DNA of 64,000 nt from Poronia punctata (lineage: Eukaryota > Ascomycota > Sordariomycetes > Xylariales > Xylariaceae). The notes beneath the pieces are model-generated. The model saw only the letters and a list, made by a program, of their open reading frames with translations, did not search any database and was not told the origin of the DNA. Within the stretch, counting starts at the first letter, position 1; the number at the start of each line of letters is the position of its first letter. The stretch spans positions 206,313 through 270,312 of the forward strand of contig MU401482.1 in NCBI GenBank assembly GCA_022579005.1, in the 5' to 3' direction. Below, in pieces: positions 22,092 through 33,289 of this stretch. Position numbers and translations under genes: made by a program.

Positions 22092-22532
22092 ATGATGGAA
22101 GAGATGAGCCACGCACGGCAGCTGGCTGGTACTGTTCTCGACAATCTCATGTACCAGCATGATTGGACAGAGCTCAAGCTACAGACTCATTCACCAACTG
22201 ACTCGTCCAAAGCCCTGGTGCGGCCGATGATCTCTGGCTTGCCACCACGCCGTTTGTACGTGCATCCCGATGACCAGATCAGCATGGTAAAATCCAGCGC
22301 AGTCCCGGATGGCAAGATATTCGACACACCCGAGGTCGAATGGGTCCTGGCAACACATATCTCCGAGAAGTGGACAATAAAGGCGTTGGCTGCCGTTTTC
22401 GATTCACTATCCGCACAGCCGTCATCTCATCCAGAGCGTCCAAAGAGGCTTCTTCTGGCTACCGTAAACGATGATTCTACTGTCGTATATTATATATTGC
22501 ATGACGGCATCGTTAAACCACGACAAAACTGA
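22092..22532 (+). CDS. sen15: tRNA-splicing endonuclease subunit Sen15
   Basis: Single exon, 146 residues. Sen15 is one of two structural subunits of the tetrameric tRNA-intron endonuclease (Sen2, Sen34, Sen54, Sen15), which cuts both splice sites of pre-tRNAs. Visible family landmarks are LDNLMYQHDWTEL near the N-terminus, VLATHISEKW in the middle and the C-terminal block PKRLLLATVNDDSTVVYYIL followed by HDGIVKPRQN, characteristic of fungal Sen15. It lacks the catalytic His/Lys of Sen2 and Sen34, as expected for this subunit. Two adjacent ATGs (22092 and 22095) are possible starts; the open frame runs further upstream only to a GTG. The gene is convergent with the alcohol dehydrogenase (75 nt between stop codons) and divergent from an intron-containing tRNA. 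Confidence 0.9.
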   Translation: MMEEMSHARQLAGTVLDNLMYQHDWTELKLQTHSPTDSSKALVRPMISGLPPRRLYVHPDDQISMVKSSAVPDGKIFDTPEVEWVLATHISEKWTIKALAAVFDSLSAQPSSHPERPKRLLLATVNDDSTVVYYILHDGIVKPRQN

Positions 22533-22607
22533 GCCCTAGTCCGTGTCACCTCTCTTGGGGTTCAGAGTTGCCAGTGGGCTTTGGCTTCAGCCACAATAAT
22601 TGCACCT

Positions 22608-24144
22608 TCAAGGTTCAAATATGACCTTTTGCACTTGCATTTTGTCGAATAGCTCGTATCCAGACACTGCCTCGGATAGGGGCATGATGTTCTCAAACAT
22701 GAAGCTTTGATATATTAGTCGTCAAGCCTTATGCGCTACGTGGAGGGGTAGAGGAAAGGGGAGGATTTCCATACCCAAACATGTGCTGCCTCTTGGCTAG
22801 CACCCTGAGCGCATCAGGGAAGACTGACCGCACCGGGCATCTTCCCATCTGCAACCGTACATTTTTGCTATGTCACGGTCAATATTAAGACTCATCCATT
22901 CCATTGGGCTGGCGCATACTCATAACCATCGGTAGCAGAAAAGGGCATCTGAACAGTTGTTAGCGGATATCTCGGCATATTTGGATATTGGGATGGTTTA
23001 CATCTGAATTGTGGACACCAATGCTGCTGATGAATCCGAACGGCCGTACCACCTCATAGGCAGTTCTCAGGGCTGGCTTTAGGCCTACAACCTCAATCAC
23101 GACATCGGCACCGCGTCCTTCGGTTACTTCTTGGATCCGCCTAATCATGCCTTGAGGGTCAGTCTTGAAGTTCAACGGTTCAGCGCCCAAGCCTCGGGCG
23201 AGTTCAAGCCGGCTTTCTACACCGTCGATGGCGAACAAGTGCTTTGGCCGGTACTCTAGAGCTGCAACCAGCGCGCATAGTCCTACTGGACCACAGCCAA
23301 TCACAACAGCCGTCGCTTCAGCAGGGTCTTGGGCACCAAGGGCGTTGAATGCATTGCGAGTGCCGAAAAAGCCGGTGGGGAAAATATCCGCCATGAGAAG
23401 CAAGGCTTTGTCATCAATCTCTTGGGGGGCCTTTACTACAGTACCATCGGCGATGGGTACTCGCACATATTCGGCCTGGCCTCCGTCGAGGCGGTCCGTG
23501 CCAAAGACCACGGCATGGAGGCAACGGGACGAGTAGCCAGTCTTGCAGTAGAAGCATTTCATACTACAGAGTTTAGACCCGAATCAGAACTTGGTCTCTC
23601 AGCCATGGTGTTTTTCCATCTGGGCTGCTTTGATGAACGAGCGACTTCATACCAGGATACGGTAAAGGGTGCAACAACCTTGTCGCCGACCTTTACGGTT
23701 TGGACGCCTTTCCCGGCTGCCACGACAATGCCAGCGAACTCGTGACCCAATACAAAGCCGGGTGTCGCCGTTTCAAGTCCCCGGAACATGTGGAGCTCAC
23801 TAGGTGATGGTCAATAGATATTTCCCCGACGGGATGGACTCCTTGAAGATCTTCAAAGTACGTACGACCCACAGAGCCCTGCGGCAAGGACCTTGACGAT
23901 GACATCGTCATCTTCCTGGACTGCATTTGGCGTTAGCTATAGTTGGCTGTTTATAAGTAGGATTTACTGATAGCGGACCGGCACGGGGGACAGCCAACGG
24001 GAGGAGGGAACTAAGGGGGGCTGAGGAGAGAGGCAATTGGGCAAGGCAGGGGTTTTGACGAGATGCAGTCAGTCATTTACTCTTGGGCACTGGTCTTTGC
24101 TGCAGTGAGACCTTGTACGGGCCGTCGAAGACGACAGCGTTCAT
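22608..24144 (-). CDS. zinc-dependent alcohol dehydrogenase (MDR family)
   Basis: Seven exons, right to left: 24144-24081, 23920-23866, 23799-23653, 23563-23002, 22948-22920, 22867-22775 and 22704-22608, giving 348 residues; introns are 160, 66, 89, 53, 52 and 70 nt. Joins recreate LCGSELHMFRG, VSCMKCFYC, NSDMPFSATDGYDKNVRLQM and HMFGFMFEN in frame. Catalytic-zinc ligands are C38, H59 and E60 (GHEF). The structural-zinc Cys are 89, 92, 95 and 103. The NAD(P) Rossmann motif GCGPVG is at 178-183. The C-terminal half resembles glutathione-independent formaldehyde/threonine dehydrogenase-like fungal ADHs. It would oxidise an alcohol or reduce an aldehyde in the cytosol; the substrate is unknown. 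Exon 5 is only 29 nt. Intron density is the highest in this window. Confidence 0.92.
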
Positions 24145-27100
24145 GGTCGCTGGGAGTTCCATGTTATTAAACTTGCAAAAGAAATTACCAGAGGAAGAAC
24201 TTGATTAATTTTAACTTTTGTCTAATCTTGCCGTGACTCTGATGATATCCTCTCACAACGTAAAATGCTTCTTTCCTCAAACACAGCAAAAGAATAGTAA
24301 CGGCAAAACGAGACCCAGGTGTCCCCCCCCTCCCCTCTCGAGCCCCTCTCTCTCTCTCCTAGTTCGCTGCGGCTTTTTTGGGGGGGGAGTTAAAAAAGGT
24401 TTCCATATCTTGACTAGATAATTCCTGCCCATTAAAGTTTTTCGTTTTCTCACTACCTAGTCTAATATATGTCCATCGTTCTTAGTGGCTACCTAATTTA
24501 GCAGGGCTCTGAACTCGAGCAGGAAAATAAAAGGCAAACGGGCGGCGATCCTGTGAGTCGAAAATCGAAAATGGAGTCGCGGAAGATGAAATAGCGATGT
24601 CGCAAAGGTTATGCCCCCCCTCTCTTATTAAAACCTAGTGTACCCCATCATCATAACTTACGATGAAGGGGCTGTCCAGATCTAGCGGCGCACTACTAGT
24701 GTTTCTGGGTGCGGGGAGCGAGAAATGACTATACTCGTAGGTACACGATGCAAGACATAGACCTCTTCCCCCTCTCTTCTCTTCTCTAATATCTAATGTC
24801 GATTTTATACCATCTTGGATATTCTTGCTCTTAGATTAATTATTAATTAGCTTTTAGTGAATCCGCCCCCTTGCCCCTCGTTTTTCGAGTAGAAGAAGCG
24901 AAGAACATATGATTTCACCAATAGGTAGTACTCACGAAACACAGATGATGTTTTCTACCTACTTCCCTACCTGGTACCTACTCTTTTTCTCCCAGACTTC
25001 CAGGGTTTCCATCTTTCCTGTCCCCCAAATCCCCCATGTGTTCTTCGCCTTTGAAAGCGCTGGGGTCCTAAAAAGATCACCATCCCATGCGCATGTGCAT
25101 CCTACGAAATGCAACACTTTGTCAACGGTCAAATATACGGTCGCATTCTTATCGAATGCTGGATTAATAAGCCGGGGTTATGCTATTACCTATTAGAGGC
25201 AGGTAGGTACCTACTCTGTAGTTAGACAGGTATCTGGCCGACTGGTAGGTATAATATCTGCGTTAACATTCTGGTTAGTATCAAATCGGGGAGGTACCCG
25301 AAGATTTCTGTAACCTAGCACATGTGCAAGACTTGGTGGATACGACGCGGCCTAATACTACCTATGTAAGGCATAATGTTTGAAGCCTAATAACAGTCGA
25401 CTTCTTGAGCTGATATTTACCTAGACGACAGGCTGCCAAAATGCCGTTATACATGGAGCAAGCGCAGGGCTGAACCCCGTTCTTGCTCCGGCGGTGTGGT
25501 TTATTAGCCGAGTCTGGTGAAGCATTTCAGCTGTGTCTGAGCCTCTGGAGTAGAAAGTTCAGGATACCTCACGAAATGAGCTTCCGATCTAGCACCGCTC
25601 CGGTTGTCGTATCTAGGAGGGAAAAAGACGGTGAAGAGGAAGCATCGAATGGTGCGGTGAAAGACTCACCTAGGTTAGGTGGTTGACACCTTATGCAAGC
25701 CCCGTCCAGTTATTGATTCGGAGCTAGAGATGTGCGCTGTTGAACTCACGTTTTCACTAGGTTAGGATGTTGAATGTCCGCATGTAGGTATTGGTCCCGG
25801 TGGCTGTCCCATGTATGATGTAGGTAGTACACATCACGTACCTGAGAAAGAGATGCCTGTGAGATCGTCGACACAGAAAGCGGAGCCGCCCTAGGTACCA
25901 GCAGAACCCCGGATCTCCAAAGCTAGCAAGGTACATGACCTAACCAAGGTAAGTAGGAGAGGTATGTAGACTAGATACAGTGTGCCTCAATACAGATAGC
26001 ACACTGTTACATAGACTCATGTGGCATAAGGTCAGACAGAGGGCGGGGGTAGCTCAGCCATTTGCCGGTATCTTTCCAGCTCCCTATCGTAGACACGTAA
26101 TGTTAACTTAAAAGATTGACAGGCTTACAGCACACATCAGGTTAATCTAGGCAAGTTTGTTTGGCGCATCGTGCATTGTGTGCTGATTATGAGCTTGGGT
26201 CCTTGGCTGTACGTAAAGGTACTTCTTCCCAGCAAAGCCCGGAATTTTTTGGGTTTCGAGTGCTAACAAGGTGCGGCTCGGGAAGGCGGCTCAGCGGCCC
26301 CCAGCCGACTTGACCACCTTACCAGCTCAACGGGTAGGCGGCTGAAATACGACTGTCCAACACGTGATAACGGTTGTTAGGTATATGAAGTCTAGATTAA
26401 TGAAACGACGTCCTGCTGACTTTCTCCACGAAATCGTTGAAATAGAACGACTGCAGTACTCTCCTCAAGGTCGATGGCCGTTTTGAAGAATTAAAACCTG
26501 CGAGTCGCCTTGATGGATGATCTGACTCGGTCGATCGGGACCAGGGTTCAGGTACTCCAAATATGGGCAGGACCTACCCACGCTATTAATACTCTGTACT
26601 ATGCCTCCATTTTTGTGCTAGGTTAAGCCTCTACTTTGACGCAGACTGACCGGGCTGCCGGAGCTCTCAGAGTGAGGGAAAAGGGGCTCGCCCACGCTCA
26701 TTGGAGTACATGTGTTTTTCTACGGTTGGCCTAGAACCGAGATGAAGTAGCAACTATTAAGCTGTGTGATGCGATTTTCTTTTTGTAAGGAAACCCCTGT
26801 TTGACGGGAAGCGAAAGCGTAACACGTAGCTCTCGGCATAAAGGGTATGCGAGTCGTTTGTGGGCAGAGATCGGACTCGACATGTGTGGTCGTAGCACAA
26901 TGTTATGGGTTGACGAGATTGACCTGTATGATTGACCTGTATGGCTCAGGTTGACGCTGGGGATATGCATGAGACGACGCATGTTACATTGATTACCTCT
27001 TATAGTAGCGGCTGTATATGTCGGTATGATGTATGTAGGCATGTAGGTACGGAGGTCAGAGCAATCAGGGAGGGAGATGCCGAGTTCCCTACTCCGGGTC

Positions 27101-30100
27101 TCTACCTTCACTGCACCATATCGTACCTTCCGTGTTTCTGCCTCTCCCCACCTTCCCTCTTTCTCGCTGCCCCGCTACTGACCGCACATCCTCGGCGTGA
27201 CTGGCTTTAGATATAGGTAAGACTGAGCTTTATATACAGTCCGAATGAGATAACACGCATGAGTTTTGGATGAGGCAGATTTGAGGATTTGACTTGGAGC
27301 GAAGGAAGAGGAATGCTTGTTTAGTGATACCTAACCTAGTGGGCCTAGATAGGTACCCAGACACCCAGGCAAGCTAATCTCCTGTAGGACGTTCATTCGT
27401 TGGAGGCGGCTGAACTTCTGAAGAGATCGTAAGTGGGGATGCATTGGGATATAGACCTCATGTGGTCCATGCGCCATATATGACTCGACCCTAACATATG
27501 CATGTCACTCTTGGCAATGAGGCGGAGCAAACCAGCTGTCAGTCACAACAATATCTATTGGCACCTGTAGTTTCACCCAAAAAAATCAAGACCATACCTT
27601 ACCTCATGTAGGTATCTACCTAGGTACTCGTACCTACAAGTATTTAGCACTTGTTCCTTCCCTGTTGATTGGGTTCAGAAGGTCTCTTGGGTCAAAATGC
27701 AAAAGCGTTCCCTGCAGTGTACTAGGTAGGTATCTACCACCTGCATTTTATGTTTATATTGTCGGCATTGAAATCATTGAAATCATCAATCAATTAACTG
27801 CATACGTACGTGTACATACATACCAATCCTTCATTGGGAGTACACTTTGAACTCAGGTCTCCGGGTAGCCAGAGGTAAGGGACCATCACCATGCTCCATG
27901 ACACTCGCCTAACCTAGGTAATACAACCCTTCCTCCAGAGCCATATGCTGTCGGCTTTCGAGTTTTCTTCTAGAGATTCCAAAACCCCGCCACATCGATT
28001 TTTCTCTGCTACGCGGCCAGGTAATTTCCATCCTTATTTACCTGGCACTATTTACATGTATGCTGCTTACCTGTTATCTGGCATCACATGCCCTGATTAT
28101 CCTGATAAAGGAATACGTGCAATTCGACCGACAACCAGCCCCATGTAGTGTGGAAGGTTGGTAAGACATTGACCCTAAGACATGACCTGCTGACACGAAT
28201 ACGTTAATCTCTGTAAGGAAGCTGACTTGACAACAAGTAAAACTGCCCTCACCATCGATAGGATCGTAACCCCTCTCATTCCGCCATACCTACCCGTACT
28301 CTCAGACTCGAGGCCTCCATTTCTCCACTGCGCCAGCTATTGCTGCTCACTTTCCCGTACTGGGTATATTATGAGACCACCACCCCACAAGGTTTTCAAA
28401 TGGAAACATGGCAGTAGGCCGGCATATCTATCGGTTTGGCCCCTTTGCAGCCTGTGGCCTAGAGCATAGGAAGTGCAGGTTTCGAAATGATGAGGATATT
28501 CAAGATGACACCAGTTTCCCTACCATTTTTCTCGGATCACAAAGTTACATGCACTAATTGGTACTTATTATGTGATAGTGCATAGAAATGCCAAACCTCA
28601 AGGTCAGGCAAGGTGAGATAGCTTCTACTCACGTGCCTGATCAACATTGTAGCCTCTGGCTAAGTGGTTTTGCAAATGCGGCTGCATGAGAGAAGGAATT
28701 ATAACCTCGATTTTGGTACTAAAATGTACGAGTATACCCTCCACGGTTATTTCCGAACTGGAGTGATCCATGTTCTAGGGGATCGCACTTATGTATGTGC
28801 AGTTTCTAGCTGCTTACTTGGTGAAGTCGAGTTTGAACATATCTTGAACATCACTAGTTGCATTTCGCCAGGGACCGGCATCGCAAATGAGGGCATTCCA
28901 CCGCGTGCCTTGGGTACAAATCCATATCGCTTCATAGGGACTTGCAAGCACAGTCATGCAATGCTACCCTGCGTTTCCTGAAGTCCAATAGCAGCACGGC
29001 CCCAGACCCCCACCCACCTTTGATTTCTTGCGCAAGCGCACAAGCACGTCGATGGGCACTACCTAGGGTTAGCTCTTTATGCTGGGTAAGTACCTACTCG
29101 TCCAAGTAGGCTTGCATTCCGCATTTTAGGGGTCGAGTTGGTCAATGTGGAACTAGAAGACGAGGCGTTGCCTCTATCGGGAAGTTAATTGGCACCACTA
29201 CTGCTGCCGCCGCGATATTCTCTTGCTCGGGGTGTGACCACTTCTTCGCTCAATGGCCAAGACAACATGGGACCTCATGGAGTTGAGTCCCAAAACTCAA
29301 CCAGCCAGCACGCAGTGTGCAGGTTCCAGCCTCAGATGTGACCTGCAACTATAAAGGAAACCCCCCCTCAAAGCAGCTCACTAGCTCACTTCTATGCGTC
29401 ATCTAGACAGTCAAACTTGGCTCTGTGGTCTCATAGCTGCTGCTATCGCTACTGCTGGTGACTTTGGACATTTAATTGCTTACTCGGCCACCGATGTGTT
29501 GTTGTTCTTCTACCTGACTCAAGGGGCGGAGAAAAAACATGAATGCCCAAACGTGCACGATTGGCCCAGGCAGGATAATAATAATACTACATAAAGGTAG
29601 GCTGCAGTTGACGAAGGACTTGAGTAAACCGAGTAATATGACTGGCTGTTGCTTTTGGTTCAGCTGGACAAAAACCCGCGGCAAAAACAGAAGAACAAAA
29701 CAACGGCGTTGTGCCTTCTCCGCCTCGTGGCAGGATAGTGCTGCCTTCTCTCAATCTTTTTGCATTTCCTGACTTTTAAACCGGACAGATAAATGATACC
29801 AGTTGAAGCGGTTGGTACACTAGCACCTCACCTCATATTACTTTCGTGTTATTCGATCGTGGACAACAGGCACTTGATACTGCCTAGTATACCTTACCTA
29901 TCAGTGTGCGTTGTTCTATTTCTGTTTGCCGACTATTCCGTAAGTTCTGCCACTCCGAATACAGGCCCGCATAGGTGCTTGAAAAATTCTTGCTCCCGCC
30001 AATTGTGACCTTTGGCACCGTCCTCATACACCAGGTGGAAATACCTATCTGGAACTGCTAGACAGTATTTCACTTCCTCTCCATAATCAACGAATTAACG

Positions 30101-31818
30101 TGGCCGGGACACGGTGGTGGTCTCTCTAAGACTCTACTACGCCAACAAGGACAACCAGCCGATTGCAACGGAATACCTCGCTCACTCGGCACCCAACCGT
30201 ACATCTCCCGATTTTGGGCTAGGCCGCCGGGGTAGAGGACTGCTGAAAGAAAGCGATTAACTAATTGGTAGTTTAGGGCCCGATTTCTCTGTCCTGGGAA
30301 GCTAACCTTGTAACGGCTGGTCTCCTTGGTTTATCCGCACTTCAGTTGCTGGGGGGAAAGTAAATGGATGGCGTTATCTACGTGTATACACGGCCGATCG
30401 CATGCTAGGCTATCCCAGAGTTTCGTCCGATGCTAGAAGTTGCCTGGTCATTGGATATCGAAAGTGAAAGAGAGGCAAGGTGCTCCGCCCTGAAATCAAA
30501 ACTCCTTCCTAAAGACGGCCACACCACCTCACCAATCATTCAAGTGCCTAATTATATCACTCTCCACGGCTTCATACTTCGGTACAGGGTTGGGGCTTCT
30601 CCAAGTTACCCAGACTTATATACGCGTAATGTTAGTTTCACTTCTGGTCATTCCTTACCATACATGCACGCAGCTCGCCCCAGGCTGTTAGATGGCCCAT
30701 ATACCGTTCAGCAGTGGTAATTAGAACTAGTAATGCGCGAGACGCACAGGTATCCCGGACATTCTTTAAATTAACAGGTTACCGTCTGCGCGCTGTCCGA
30801 CCAGCCGGATGTCCTTCTGTTGACCAACTTACCGACGTGTCGGAGTGGATGACGACTAGCGACTGTCCAAACACAAAGAGATTAGGATAGATATCCGTCC
30901 ACACTGTTCCCAAAGGTTCAGCTCAGCGCATTGGAGGGGACCCTTATGCTCTCTCGAGGCACCAACGCCCTGCAATCTTATTACCTTATGACCTCTCGGT
31001 ATTTTTTTTTTACCACACACACATCTATAGTTCTCCTGCTAGGCAACTCGCCGTGGGTCTAGTATACGTCCAGTATCTACGATTTGTTACCCCAGCCCGC
31101 AGTTTGGACCTAGCGCAGCGAAACGAACAACCGAACAGTCCGGCAGATCATAGTAGGTATAACAGGCGAGCATCTTGGATGATTCGGTCGACCGTCAGTT
31201 CAACCATTGACTCCCTTGGCTTTATCATCTGCTGTGCTGCCTTCTCTCTATCTCGCCTCTGGGAGGTACAACTCGGGTACCTGAGTGGGCCTAGATAGAA
31301 CCCTCTGCGATTGGACCAAGTTAGAAGCTTGGACAAACGCTAGGTTAGGCTCTGGTCTGAGTTAGGGTTAAGCGATTTTTTAGGGCGACGATACAACATA
31401 AAACTCCGACTACAGCTGTACTTGCACGTACCTGCCTACCTAATCTAGAGTAGGTTGGTACATGCCGTAGTACATATATTTATCCACCTATTTCCTGAGG
31501 GTCTTACCCAAGTAGGTAACTCTGGGTACCTCTCGTTACAGCGGCATACATTCGGAATAGTGCATCATACAATACGCAACATCAAAAGGACGGATCTACC
31601 TAAATATACACACCTCCTGCTCAGTGAGGTTGCTCTGCCGGTAGGGGACCTGGCAAGAGGGACCGGACCGAGAGTATTTAGGTACCTACCAAGCAGAGGG
31701 CGGCTACCTAGCAATACCTACCTGACTCGAGCGCCCGAGCTACCCATTACCCGCCTCAGCAATCTGATCGATCCCATCATCCCGTCCATGACCCACAGCC
31801 CCAACCCCTAGCTAGCGA

Positions 31819-31838
31819 CTCCAACCCCAACCCCAACC
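31819..31838. repeat. CCAACC-type short repeat
   Basis: Three head-to-tail 'ccaacc(cc)' units. It resembles telomere-like C-rich repeats but does not match the fungal TTAGGG/CCCTAA unit. Confidence 0.5.
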
Positions 31839-33144
31839 CGACCTTGAAGAAAGGTTATTACAGAACATATCTCTTTTGCCCTAGCCCCTCCATCCTTCAT
31901 CGATCCCCTGTCCGACCCGAACTATCACCCACCAATCCAAACCATTCACGCACAAGTTTCCATTGCTTCCTCCACCGACTACTGGACGGTCCCACTAAAC
32001 ATAGCGCACACGCGAGAAGAGCCTCCGTTCTCCATTTCCTCCATCCCCGCCCAAATTGATTATCGACACGCCAGGGCCTTGAGTGCAGCGTCTGGTTTTT
32101 GGCGGCTCCACAGGTAGCGAGCCCCAGCGTGCCCAGCAACTTTCACTTTTACCTGGTAATAATCACTTATACTTTACAACCACCAGAAAGTACCACCCAG
32201 CTGTGTAAGGTACGGCTGCACTGTTTAGTAGGAGTCACCTAGGTTAGCTGTATAAGGCGGAGAGACGTCACAAACACACTGCATGGTAGTATTCTTTTGG
32301 CATTGCTTGTCTATTTACCTACCTCCCTGGGGCCTCTTCGCACCGAGGGGAGACACTCGGCTTATACAAGGACAAGAACAGCAACCGTCAGTGGGCCGCC
32401 ACTACTACCACCAGCGCTACATCGTTGGTTCCCGCAGAATCTGAGTACGACAGCACATCACATTGCCTGAGGGTGCCCAGGTATTACGCCGTCGGCCCAT
32501 CAACCCTCGAAAGCGTTTCCCACCTGTTTGTGACTGATTCAGCAGCTGGATGGCGGCTGACGAGCTACGAGTGACGGATCTGACACACGGATACGCACGC
32601 ACACACGCACAAGTTCACTCCCAAGACGTTGCAGCCGATTCTCTGCCTCCCTCCGCCTCCTCTCTCATCTGATAGGCTATGCCCAAATACCGGCCTGTGC
32701 CTATCCATTCCATCGCTGTCCCCTGGGCCCACGTTTCTCGTCTCCATACTCTTCAGGTATCATCTATATACTGTTCCTTTTCCACCTCCTGGTACCTTCA
32801 TCCATTCGAGTCTAGAGCTTGTCATACATTGTTATCGACTCTTGGACATCTAGACACGTCATCTCTAGTTACAGAACACCTACTGGGCCTGTGTTTTGTC
32901 TTTTTGACAAGTACCGGATATCCTCCGGCTTGGATTGTATCATCTGGTTGAGGGCTTCTTACTATTGCGGTGGTGCGCGCGCGAAAAATCATCGCCGCGG
33001 CCACGCTCCACCAGGACCGGACCGCGCCAGCTCTCCTCTCCGTTTTTAAGATTTAAGAAACGTGCGCGCGCAGGGTTTTTACCCCAGCCGCCGTTCCTAC
33101 ATAAAGAAGGGAAAACCCGCACGTCAGCGCAGGCGGTGTGGACA

Positions 33145-33264
33145 ATGAGTGTGACGGCACGCCGAATCGGACCGCCATATTCCTTGTAGCATAGTTCGGT
33201 TGATTACCTAAGAATTGCTTAGGATCCTCTTGACGATGTACTGAAACGACCAATGCGTCCATAA
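33145..33264 (+). promoter_or_regulatory. three short upstream ORFs before the C2H2 factor
   Basis: ATG-initiated short frames at 33145-33189 (14 codons), 33235-33243 (2 codons) and 33253-33264 (3 codons) lie within 145 nt of the main ATG at 33290. They would repress or condition translation if the mRNA 5' end lies upstream of them. The transcript start is not known. Confidence 0.4.
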
Positions 33265-33289
33265 ACAATAGGCCCCAAGTTCTGCAAGC

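Larger units (their letters stand above)
24145..33289. other. 9.1-kb region without recognisable genes, upstream of the C2H2 factor
   Basis: None of the ORFs shows family features, domain motifs or convincing splice structure. The region contains pyrimidine tracts (24321-24360, 24760-24785), many AGGTAC/GTACCT strings, a single TTAGGGTTA near 31366, a C-rich CCAACCC run (about 31819-31838) and a CACG/CA-rich stretch near 32583-32611. The last kilobase is GC-richer and probably transcribed leader of the downstream C2H2 factor. A weak small-ORF candidate with a TATA-like box lies at 29394-29594. Confidence 0.5.

Noticed and set aside
26045..26075. tRNA-like 5' end (gggggtagctcagcc)
   Set aside because: It resembles a tRNA A-box, but no anticodon arm, T arm or acceptor pairing follows.
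31360..31375. Interstitial telomere repeat (GTTAGGGTTA)
   Set aside because: Only about one and a half TTAGGG units, not an array.
31819..31838. Telomere-like C-rich repeat
   Set aside because: The unit is CCAACC(CC), which does not match CCCTAA. Too short for a telomeric tract.
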